In this document: piece after piece, positions 7,653-14,563 of the stretch
Position numbering within the stretch: position 1 is the stretch's first letter
Layout: each line of letters starts with the position of its first letter
Origin: Gammaproteobacteria bacterium
GTDB lineage: Bacteria; Pseudomonadota; Gammaproteobacteria; Pseudomonadales; Azotimanducaceae
Length of the DNA stretch: 16,662 nucleotides
Direction: 5' to 3'
Assembly (NCBI GenBank): GCA_003476445.1
Contig: DMUF01000248.1
Span: 1-16,662 of the forward strand
The notes under the pieces: model-generated
What the model was told of the DNA's origin: nothing
What the model saw: only the letters and a program-made list of their open reading frames with translations
Databases searched by the model: none
Made by a program: the position numbers and the translations under genes

Positions 7653-8428
7653 TGAATCCCTTCCGACCCCGAAACCTCGCGGGTGGCGTGGCCTGGATTA
7701 CGGGTGCCGGCAGCGGTATCGGCGCGGCGGCTGCGCTCGCACTGGCGGCAGAGGGCATGCACGTGGTGCTCTCCGGGCGGCGCGAGAGTCAGCTCCAGGA
7801 CGTCGCTGCGGAGATTGGCGCTGCGGCCGACGTGCTGGTGCTCGATGTCGCCGACAAGGCAGCGGTGCGGGTCGCGGTCGATACGATCATGGCACGCCAT
7901 GGACGCATCGACGTGCTCGTGGCGAGCGCAGGGCTCAACATCCGCGACCGCAACTGGCCGGTGCTGACCACGGATGACTGGGACACGGTTATTCGGGTGG
8001 ATCTGGATGGTGCGTTCTACTGCTGTCACGCCGTGTTACCGATCATGAAGGCGCAGGGAGATGGGCTGATCGTCAACGTCTCCTCTTGGGCGGGTCGATT
8101 TGTCTCGGTGGCCACGGGCCCTGCCTACTCGGCTGCAAAACACGCGATGAATGCGATGACCGAGAGCATCAATATGGAAAACGGTGTGCACGGAGTCCGC
8201 GCCTGTGCGGTCTGCCCGGGTGAGGTATCTACCCCGATCCTCGAGAAGCGTCCGGTGCCGGTTTCGGCGGAAGATCGCGCGCGCATGGTGCAGCCCGAGG
8301 ACTGCGGCGCCATCATCGCGTTTATCGCGACCTTGCCAAAACACGTCTGCATCAACGAGATCACGGTGAGCCCCACGTGGAACCGCGGCTACGTGTCCCA
8401 AGTGCGGTCCGCGCACCCGGCGCCCTGA
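7652..8428 (+). CDS. Short-chain dehydrogenase/reductase (SDR)
   Basis: A classical SDR of 258 residues that interconverts an alcohol and a ketone with NAD(P)H. The cofactor motif TGAGSGIG is at 17-24, Asp65 follows in VLDVAD, the ASAG stretch takes the place of NNAG, Ser144/Ser145 lie in VNVSS, and the catalytic Tyr159 and Lys163 are in YSAAK. Two arginines after the second strand (SGRRES, 41-46) suggest NADP(H). The ATG shares its A with the stop of the LLM gene (TGATG), and GGAGGGGG at 7641-7648 is a strong ribosome binding site; a TTG one codon earlier is less likely. The substrate is unknown; coupling to the LLM enzyme suggests consecutive redox steps. Confidence 0.93.
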   Translation: MNPFRPRNLAGGVAWITGAGSGIGAAAALALAAEGMHVVLSGRRESQLQDVAAEIGAAADVLVLDVADKAAVRVAVDTIMARHGRIDVLVASAGLNIRDRNWPVLTTDDWDTVIRVDLDGAFYCCHAVLPIMKAQGDGLIVNVSSWAGRFVSVATGPAYSAAKHAMNAMTESINMENGVHGVRACAVCPGEVSTPILEKRPVPVSAEDRARMVQPEDCGAIIAFIATLPKHVCINEITVSPTWNRGYVSQVRSAHPAP

Positions 8429-8448
8429 TGATCCAGCAGCTCCGGCAA

Positions 8449-8464
8449 TGCGCCTGAAGGCGCA
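8449..8464. terminator. Hairpin between convergent SDR and EamA genes, possible two-way terminator
   Basis: A perfect 6 bp GC-rich stem (TGCGCC with GGCGCA) closes a TGAA loop. It is 20 bases past the SDR stop and 8 bases past the EamA stop on the other strand, in a 44 bp gap between gene ends. There is no T-run on either side, so it is not a textbook intrinsic terminator. Its place between two 3' ends is the main argument. Confidence 0.45.
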
Positions 8465-8472
8465 GCGGATGG

Positions 8473-9387
8473 TCAGCCGAGCGTGACGGCGATAAGCCCT
8501 GTGCCGAGCAGGGCGATGCCCAGGAGTTCTCTCGGCGTCAGGCGCTCGTCGAAATAGCGCAGCGATATCAGGCCAGCGAACAGCAGTTCCGCTAGCGCAA
8601 GGGTACGAACGCGCGCTACGGACTCGATCGCCATCGCCGTAAACCAGCCCGCAGACGCAGCGGCACCCATGCCGCCGGCGAGCAGTGACCCGCGCCAGGC
8701 GCGAAAGACCGGCCTGATGGCCTCAGGCTGTTGATACAGCATCCAGGCACCCATGACGACGGTCTGCAACGACTGTGCGATGACCAGACCAAACGCGGCA
8801 GCAAGCACAAACGGGGTATCCCCCAGCGCGAGCGCGCTGGCGCGATAGCCCACCGCAGCCAGCCCGAACAAGGCGCCGGACGCGAGACCGAGCAGAGCAA
8901 TCGGTTGGGTCCAGTTCGTTACCAGAGCCGCAAAGGGACGCTCGGGGTCGCTGGGCGAGATCAGCAGCACGCCGACCGTGCCGATCATGATCGCCACCAC
9001 CATCCAGGATGTAATGGGGTCGCCCAGAAACAGTAACCCGAAGACCGCGACCTGCATGGCCTCGGTTTTCGAGTAGGCCACCCCAAGCGCGAAGTTGCTG
9101 GCTGCCATAACGCGCAGCAGCAGCGCCGTGGCGAGCACCTGAGCAAGGGCGCCGGCGCTGACGCAGAGCAGGAAACGCAGATCAGGTGTGGGCAGTGCCG
9201 CCCCGGTAACCACGAGCACCACCGCTAGCCATGCAAGTGCGAAGGGTAGTCCGTAGAGAAATCGAACCCAGGTAGCGCCGAGCGTGCCAAGACTTGACGT
9301 CAGCTGGCGCTGGGCGGCGTTGCGGATGGTTTGCGCCAGCGCTGCGAACAGCGTGATCGGAATCCACAGATACGGGTCCGGAATCAA
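8473..9387 (-). CDS. EamA/DMT-family inner membrane transporter
   Basis: The 304-residue product has ten hydrophobic segments in two halves of five, the layout of the drug/metabolite transporter superfamily. The first runs at about 7-20 (LWIPITLFAALAQ), the last at about 286-304 (LLGIALLGTGLIAVTLG). Such carriers export or import amino acids, sugars or small metabolites; the substrate cannot be read here. The start is a TTG at 9387 that overlaps the stop of the preceding LLM gene (TTGA). GGAAGG lies about five bases upstream, inside the end of that gene, which supports this non-ATG start. It is the last gene of the - strand operon and may carry a product or co-substrate of the LLM enzyme. A hairpin follows the stop. 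Confidence 0.88.
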   Translation of the reverse strand: MIPDPYLWIPITLFAALAQTIRNAAQRQLTSSLGTLGATWVRFLYGLPFALAWLAVVLVVTGAALPTPDLRFLLCVSAGALAQVLATALLLRVMAASNFALGVAYSKTEAMQVAVFGLLFLGDPITSWMVVAIMIGTVGVLLISPSDPERPFAALVTNWTQPIALLGLASGALFGLAAVGYRASALALGDTPFVLAAAFGLVIAQSLQTVVMGAWMLYQQPEAIRPVFRAWRGSLLAGGMGAAASAGWFTAMAIESVARVRTLALAELLFAGLISLRYFDERLTPRELLGIALLGTGLIAVTLG

Positions 9388-10319
9388 GCGGCCTTCCGGT
9401 TCATGGCTTTGACGCGCGGCAGCAGACGCTCGATGAACAGACGCGTCTGCGCGATGACGTCGTCGCCGTCCACCGCGATGGGTCGCAGAACGAACTTGTG
9501 CACGCCGGCGGACCGGAAGCGTTCCAGCAAAGCTAACAGATCCTCGGTATCGCCTACCGCCATGAAGCCGTCGGGCGCGCGCCCCAGGCGTTTCGCGAGC
9601 AGATCGTGATAGCGGGCAACGACAGGCTCATCCGGACGACCAAAACGGAAGGCGAAGCCCGCGCCGTAATGGTCGTCGTCGATGGTGCGACCAAGCGCCG
9701 CAAGGCGTTCCTTGATCCCGGCAATGACCGGTGCGACCTGCTCCGGGGATTCGATGCCCGCTTGCCAGCCCGTACCCCAGCGCGCGGTGCGTTCAATGGC
9801 TTGTGGAGCCGAACCGCCCAGCCAGAGCGGCAGCGGCTGCTGGATCGGACGCGGCGAGATGGTCGCGTCGTCCAGACGATAGTGTTCGCCCTGAAACGTG
9901 ACGTGCTCTTCCGACCACAGTCGGCTCATGATCTCGAGCCCTTCGTCCGCGCGCTTGCCGCGGCCACGGGTGGGTGTGCCGGTCGCCACATAGTCGCGCG
10001 ACTGTGCGCTGCCAAGGCCAAATGCGGGCAGCAGGCGCCCTCCGCTCATGACGTCGATGGAGGCGCAGGCTTTCGCGGTGATAACAGGATCGCGCAACCC
10101 AAGGCTCGCGACGTTCATGCCGAACTTCAGCCGTTTCGAACCTCCCGCCAGTGCTGCCATGACAGACATCACTTCCAGCTGCGGATCGGTGCTGATGATC
10201 CGATCACTCTGCCAGATGGAATCCACGCCGCCGTTGTCGCAGAGATCCACCCATTGCCAGAAGCCGCGATGGTCGGCGAAAGGGAAGTTGGCGATGCCGA
10301 GACCGGCGCTTACGGTCAT
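9384..10319 (-). CDS. LLM class flavin-dependent oxidoreductase
   Basis: A second luciferase-like barrel protein, 311 residues. Family signs are the N-terminal strand GLGIANFPFAD, VDSIWQSDRIIS, the block RLKFGMNVASLGLRDPVITAKACASIDVMS (in parts), GGRLLPAFGLGSAQ, the RADEGLEIMSRLW helix and PLPLWLGGSAPQAIERTARWGTGW. Most relatives use reduced FMN or F420 to oxidise an organic substrate, sometimes a sulfur compound or an amine. Which cofactor it uses is unclear. The ATG at 10319 overlaps the DppC-like stop as ATGA and is preceded by AGGGGAA six bases away. The gene is thus coupled to the permeases upstream and to the DMT carrier downstream, which suggests that the imported compound is its substrate. 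That link is inference. Confidence 0.88.
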   Translation of the reverse strand: MTVSAGLGIANFPFADHRGFWQWVDLCDNGGVDSIWQSDRIISTDPQLEVMSVMAALAGGSKRLKFGMNVASLGLRDPVITAKACASIDVMSGGRLLPAFGLGSAQSRDYVATGTPTRGRGKRADEGLEIMSRLWSEEHVTFQGEHYRLDDATISPRPIQQPLPLWLGGSAPQAIERTARWGTGWQAGIESPEQVAPVIAGIKERLAALGRTIDDDHYGAGFAFRFGRPDEPVVARYHDLLAKRLGRAPDGFMAVGDTEDLLALLERFRSAGVHKFVLRPIAVDGDDVIAQTRLFIERLLPRVKAMNRKAA

Positions 10320-11197
10320 GATCCGTTCCCCTGCTTGGGCGGCTGTGTTTCGCGAGCATGCCGCAAGCCGGGACCTTGTGTCACGCTGCGATGCAGGGGG
10401 TCGAGGTGATCACGCAGATGATCGCCGACGATACCCACGGACCACACGGAGATGGCGAGTAATCCCGCGGGAAAGAGCAAGGTCCAGGGCGCGGACTCGA
10501 TGGATGGCACGCCGTCGGCGATCAGTATGCCCCAGCTGGTCGCCGGCTCCTGCACGCCGAGCCCGAGAAAGCTGACGAAGCTCTCGGCGAGAATCACGCC
10601 CGGCAGTGTCAGCGTGGTCCAGGCGAGTGCGGGCCCCGCAACGTTGCGGAGCACATGCCGTCGCACGATCCAGAAGCCGGAGGCGCCGGCGAGCCGTGCG
10701 GCATCGATGAACGCGGCCGATCGCATCTGCAGCGTCTGCGCGCGCACGATGCGCGCGAGGTCGAGCCAGAAGATCGCTCCCAGCCCGGCGAATAGCAGAA
10801 ACGGATTCTGACCAAACACCACCACAAGGAGGATCACGACCAGGATGAACGGCAGACCGTAGAGCACGTCGACAATGCGCATCATGACCAGATCCGCGCG
10901 CCCGCCGACGTAACCGGCCACGGCCCCCCAGAACAGGCCGTTCAGCGCGCTGAGTGTCGTTGCTGTCAGCGCTATCGTGAGCGAGGTCTGACCAGCCAGA
11001 GCGCAGCGTGTCAGCAGATCACGGCCCACCAGATCCGTTCCGAACCAGTGCGTCGAGCTCGGCGGCGTCTCGATCGCGCTCCAGTCGATATGGTCCGCGT
11101 CCCAGGGCGAGATCAGCGGCGCTGCGACGGTGAACACAAAGACTCCAAGCAGCAGGCCGGCGGCGATGCGGGTCAGCGTATCCATGCGCTCGGTCAC
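10316..11197 (-). CDS. ABC transporter permease, DppC/OppC type
   Basis: One of two membrane subunits of a peptide/nickel-type importer. The 293-residue product starts with a membrane helix (about 8-28), followed by STHWFGTDLVGRDLLTR, the conserved block of DppC-type permeases. The EAA loop that contacts the ATPase is seen as FIDAARLAGASGFWIVRRH. Later blocks are FVSFLGLGVQEPATSWG and the closing SVWSVGIVGDHLRDHLDP, also typical. The start is GTG 11197, overlapping the stop of the DppB-like gene as GTGA; an ATG four codons in (11185) is the alternative. The stop overlaps the LLM start. No DppD/DppF ATPase gene is adjacent. Confidence 0.93.
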   Translation of the reverse strand: MTERMDTLTRIAAGLLLGVFVFTVAAPLISPWDADHIDWSAIETPPSSTHWFGTDLVGRDLLTRCALAGQTSLTIALTATTLSALNGLFWGAVAGYVGGRADLVMMRIVDVLYGLPFILVVILLVVVFGQNPFLLFAGLGAIFWLDLARIVRAQTLQMRSAAFIDAARLAGASGFWIVRRHVLRNVAGPALAWTTLTLPGVILAESFVSFLGLGVQEPATSWGILIADGVPSIESAPWTLLFPAGLLAISVWSVGIVGDHLRDHLDPLHRSVTQGPGLRHARETQPPKQGNGS

Positions 11198-12135
11198 GTG
11201 GGTGTGGTCACGCGTGTCTTCACGCGCGCGCGTGCTCGCGGATCGAGCCAGAGCACGATCAGGTCCGCGAGCAGGTTGCAGATCAGCAACAAGGACGCGT
11301 ACACGATGGTCACGCCCATCACCAGTGTGTAGTCGCGGTTGAGCGCGGCCTGCACGAAATAGCGTCCGATCCCGGGCAGCTCGAACACCTGCTCAACCAC
11401 GACGGAGCCCGTGAGAAGCCCCGCGGTGGCGGGACCGAGGAAGGCGATCACGGGTACGAGCGCGAGCGGCAGCACGTGGCTCAGCACGATTCGCCGGGTT
11501 GGCAGACCCTTGCCGTAAGCGGTTCTGATGTGTGGCAGGGAAAGCGTTTCGGCGGTGCTGGTGCGAAGCACGCGCGCGATTGCCGTCACCCAGGGCAGAG
11601 CCAGCGTCACGATCGGCAGCACGAAATGTGCCGCGCTGTCGCTGCCCGCCGCAGGCAGCCAGTCGAGTTTCACCGCGAACACGAGTACGGCGACCGGGCC
11701 GAGAATAATGGCGGGGAGTGCGATACCCAGTCCGGCGACCCCCATGAGCCCGCGATCCAGCCGTGTCCCTGGCTGCATTCCGGCGACCAGTCCCAGTGGT
11801 AGTCCAAGCAAGAGCGCGACGACGAGCGCACCACTGCCGAGAGCGAGGCTGACCGGTAGACCGCGGGCCACGAGCTCATTCACCGTGAAGTCTTTTTGGC
11901 GGAAGGAGGGGCCCAGATCCCCGCGGGCGAGCGCTGAGAGATAGCGTAGATACTGTTGCGGCAGCGGCTCGTTCAGATGGTAGGCCGCTCGCAGGTTTGC
12001 TTCGATGTCCGGCGGCAGACGACGTTCGCCGTCGAAGGGTCCGCCCGGAGCGAGCCGTAGCAGCAGGAAGACCAGCGTGATGATCGCTAAGAATGCGATC
12101 ACCGTGAGTAACACCCTGGTGAGCGCGGCAGACAC
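11194..12135 (-). CDS. ABC transporter permease, DppB/OppB type
   Basis: The other membrane subunit of the importer, 313 residues. It begins with a membrane helix ending in FLLLRLAPGGPFDGER, the signature N-terminus of DppB-like permeases, followed by a periplasmic part with YHLNEPLPQQYLRYLSALARGDLGPSF. The EAA loop is HIRTAYGKGLPTRRIVLSH, and the late block VVVEQVFELPGIGRYFVQAALNRDYTLVMG is canonical. The start is GTG 12135, four bases after the stop of the binding-protein gene, with no clear ribosome binding site, so translation is probably coupled. It overlaps the DppC-like gene by GTGA. Confidence 0.93.
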   Translation of the reverse strand: MSAALTRVLLTVIAFLAIITLVFLLLRLAPGGPFDGERRLPPDIEANLRAAYHLNEPLPQQYLRYLSALARGDLGPSFRQKDFTVNELVARGLPVSLALGSGALVVALLLGLPLGLVAGMQPGTRLDRGLMGVAGLGIALPAIILGPVAVLVFAVKLDWLPAAGSDSAAHFVLPIVTLALPWVTAIARVLRTSTAETLSLPHIRTAYGKGLPTRRIVLSHVLPLALVPVIAFLGPATAGLLTGSVVVEQVFELPGIGRYFVQAALNRDYTLVMGVTIVYASLLLICNLLADLIVLWLDPRARARVKTRVTTPT

Positions 12136-12139
12136 GTCG

Positions 12140-13708
12140 TCAGCGCAGACGCAGGAAGCGCGTGGGATGCACGTCCCGCGCGTTGTCGATCCAACCGTCG
12201 AGGCGTGGATTCACGAGACGGCGCACGGTCACTGAGTACAGCGGAACGACGGGGAAATTAGCGATACCGACCGCCTCGGCATCGGCAAGCAGCGCGTTGC
12301 GTCGCTGGAGATCGGCCTCCTCAGCCGCCGCGCTCATCCGCGCATCGAATTCAGGGTCGGCGAAGGCGCCGTAGTTGACGTCGCCGGTCGTACTCGCCCA
12401 CAGGCTGAGATAGTGCTCCGGATTGTTCTCGCCGAACCATCCGGCGAGCGCAACGTCGAAATCACCCCGTCGCAGGTCCGCAAAGTGCACCTTGAGTTCG
12501 GATTGCTGCAGCCGTGCCTCAACACCGATGCTGTCGAGAAAGCCGGCGATGGCGAGCAGCGTGCGTTTCGTTTCGCTGCCGCTGAAGCCGCGCAAGGTCA
12601 GTGTGAGCGGCTGCGCAGCGTCATGCCCGGCAGCAGCGAGCAGTGCCCGCGCCCGTTCGAGGCGCGCGTCGCGAGCAAGCTCCGCGCCCGGCATGGATTG
12701 CGGTTCGTATTCCGATACGAGCGCGGGTACAAAACTCGTGCTCGCCCTGTTCTCGGCGCGCTGTACCGGGCCCACCAGTACCTTTTGATCGATCGCAAGC
12801 GCAACAGCTTCACGAACGCGCACATCGTTGAATGGCGGGCGACGCGTGTTGAATACCAGGTACATGCTGGAGAGCAGCGGGGACAACCGCAGGTCGCGGG
12901 TAAATTCCTTCCGCGCCGCATCGAGTTCGCTGCTCGGGAACGCACTGATGGCATCGACCTCGCCTGCTCGATACCGGTTCCAGGCATTCTGTTCACTCGC
13001 GATCGGCAGGTAGTCCACGCCCGACACGGATGCGGGCTCGAGCCCGGTCGCGGCAAAGTGGGGGTTGATCTTGAGACGAACCGCGGCCTGGGGCTGCCAA
13101 TCGACGAGCGTAAAGGCGCCGTTCGATACCCAGTGCTCTGGCTTCACCCAGTCGTCACCGACTTTCTCGATGACATGGGAAGGCACGGGAAATGCCGTTG
13201 GATAGAGCAGCCTTTCTGGAAGATACGGGTACGGCTTTTCAAGCGTCAGCACGAGTGTTTGTGCGTCACGCGCCACAGCGCCCAGCGCCGTCGCGGGAAG
13301 TCGGCCCGCATTCACCGCTTCGGCGTTCGCCAGTGGATACATGAAGTACGCGAGGCTTGCGGCGGTTCTCGGGTCCAGCAGGCGGCGGAAGGCATAAACG
13401 AAGTCCTCCGCGGTGAGCGGCGTGCCGTCCGACCATTTGAGTCCTGGGCGCAAATGAAACGTCCAGCGCAGTCCGTCCGCACTCGTCTCCCAGCGCTCTG
13501 CTGCGCCGGGCACTGTTTGCCCGGCGGCATCGAAGGTCGTCAGCCCAAGGAAGAGATCCGTCAGAATCGTTTCTTCCAGGCGCAGGTTGTAGCGGTGTGG
13601 ATCGAGTGTCTCCGGCTCGCCGGGGTTACCAAGGCGCAGCGTGTCCGCGATCGCGCTGCTGAACCCGGCGCAGGCGATAAGGATGAGCGCGAGAAAGCGG
13701 CGCAGCAT
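12140..13708 (-). CDS. Periplasmic peptide-type substrate-binding protein (SBP family 5, OppA-like)
   Basis: Captures the substrate in the periplasm and hands it to the DppB/DppC-like permeases. The 522-residue product starts with a signal peptide, MLRRFLALILIACAGFSS, with likely cleavage after AIA. Family signs are GEPETLDPHRY, LFLGLTTFDAAG, AERWETSADGLRWTFHLRPG (the most conserved block) and KWSDGTPLTAEDFVYAFRRLLDP. A later NDVRVREAVALAIDQ is typical too. It is closest in wording to OppA-type oligopeptide binders, but the family also binds nickel, opines, glycosides and antibiotics, so the ligand is open. I use ATG 13708; a TTG three codons upstream (13717) is possible. It follows the crotonase-fold gene by 15 bases. 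Confidence 0.93.
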   Translation of the reverse strand: MLRRFLALILIACAGFSSAIADTLRLGNPGEPETLDPHRYNLRLEETILTDLFLGLTTFDAAGQTVPGAAERWETSADGLRWTFHLRPGLKWSDGTPLTAEDFVYAFRRLLDPRTAASLAYFMYPLANAEAVNAGRLPATALGAVARDAQTLVLTLEKPYPYLPERLLYPTAFPVPSHVIEKVGDDWVKPEHWVSNGAFTLVDWQPQAAVRLKINPHFAATGLEPASVSGVDYLPIASEQNAWNRYRAGEVDAISAFPSSELDAARKEFTRDLRLSPLLSSMYLVFNTRRPPFNDVRVREAVALAIDQKVLVGPVQRAENRASTSFVPALVSEYEPQSMPGAELARDARLERARALLAAAGHDAAQPLTLTLRGFSGSETKRTLLAIAGFLDSIGVEARLQQSELKVHFADLRRGDFDVALAGWFGENNPEHYLSLWASTTGDVNYGAFADPEFDARMSAAAEEADLQRRNALLADAEAVGIANFPVVPLYSVTVRRLVNPRLDGWIDNARDVHPTRFLRLR

Positions 13709-13723
13709 GCTCGACAATAGCTT

Positions 13724-14515
13724 TCAGCTATCTTGAGTGGACTGCGACCGCCCGCGTGACTGAATGCCGGCGCGTCGTGCGGCAACCTTCTCCGGCGTGA
13801 CCTCGCGCGCGCTGTGCTCGCGGCTCGCTTCGTACTCGGTCGCCAGACCGTCAGCCAGCGTGCCGTGCCAGCCCGCGTCGATCAGACGTTTGATTTCGCC
13901 CCGGGTGACCGGTTCCGTGCTCACGATGTCGCGTGCCAGCTTCTGACACGTGGGCAACAGTTCTTCTGGCGCGACGACCCGGTTCACAAGCCCCCAGTCG
14001 TACGCGGTTTGCGCGTCCAGGTAGTTTCCGGTCAGCGAGAGCTCCTTTGCGCGGTTCGCACCAATCAGGCGTGGCAGGCGCTGGGACAGACCCCAGCCGG
14101 GCACCACGCCAACCCGCGCATGAGTATCCGCGAATCGTGCTTCGGTGGACGCGATCATGAAGTCGCACATCAGCGCGAGCTCGAATCCGCCGGTGATGGC
14201 GTAACCGTTGATGGCGCCGATGATGGGTTGCTTGAGACCCGTGACGGCGCTGGATAGATCCTGGCTTGAGATGGCAGCGACCGCCGACTTCTCGCCGCCC
14301 AGTTCCTTGAGATCGAGTCCTACGGTAAACGCGCGACCCGCGCCGGTGAGGATCACGACCTGCGTCTCGGCATCGTTTGCGAGCTCGGTGAATACGCGGG
14401 TGATTTCGTTGCGCAGCGCCGCGGACAGCGCGTTGAGCGCCTCCGGACGGTTCAGCGTTACGGTGGTGACGCCTTGATCACGTTCCACCAGGACGAGGGG
14501 TGCCGGGGTGCTCAT
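13724..14515 (-). CDS. Enoyl-CoA hydratase/isomerase family (crotonase fold) protein
   Basis: Crotonase-fold enzymes act on CoA thioesters; the best-known reaction is water addition to an enoyl-CoA. The 263-residue product has the N-terminal NRPEALNAL, the oxyanion-hole region AFTVGLDLKEL (62-72), and AINGYAITGGFELALMCD (101-118) with Glu112 at the first catalytic position of rat crotonase (E144). At the place of the second catalytic Glu (E164) it has His132 in FADTHARVGVVPGWG. So it may not be a true hydratase; isomerase, hydrolase or CoA-ligand-binding roles are open. The ATG at 14515 has GGAG seven bases upstream, and this GGAG is paired in a predicted hairpin. It is the first gene of the six-gene block with the ABC importer. 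Confidence 0.88.
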   Translation of the reverse strand: MSTPAPLVLVERDQGVTTVTLNRPEALNALSAALRNEITRVFTELANDAETQVVILTGAGRAFTVGLDLKELGGEKSAVAAISSQDLSSAVTGLKQPIIGAINGYAITGGFELALMCDFMIASTEARFADTHARVGVVPGWGLSQRLPRLIGANRAKELSLTGNYLDAQTAYDWGLVNRVVAPEELLPTCQKLARDIVSTEPVTRGEIKRLIDAGWHGTLADGLATEYEASREHSAREVTPEKVAARRAGIQSRGRSQSTQDS

Positions 14516-14553
14516 GTTTTGTCTCCGCGGTATGCCTTGCTTCAGGCGCGGAG
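14513..14553 (-). promoter_or_regulatory. SD-sequestering hairpin before the crotonase-fold gene
   Basis: In - strand RNA the arm CUCCGCG (14553-14547) pairs perfectly with CGCGGAG (14529-14523). The GGAG in the second arm is the ribosome binding site, seven bases before the ATG at 14515. An inner three-pair helix (CCU with AGG) extends the stem on one side. The hairpin starts 10 bases past the stop of the PAS-GGDEF-EAL gene and is not followed by a U-run, so a translational switch is at least as likely as a terminator. Confidence 0.5.
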
Positions 14554-14563
14554 TCTAACGTGG

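Noticed and set aside
12413..13720. Long open frame on the + strand opposite the binding-protein gene
   Set aside because: It mirrors a well-supported SBP gene, is rich in Arg and Gly without family motifs, and arises from the high GC content.
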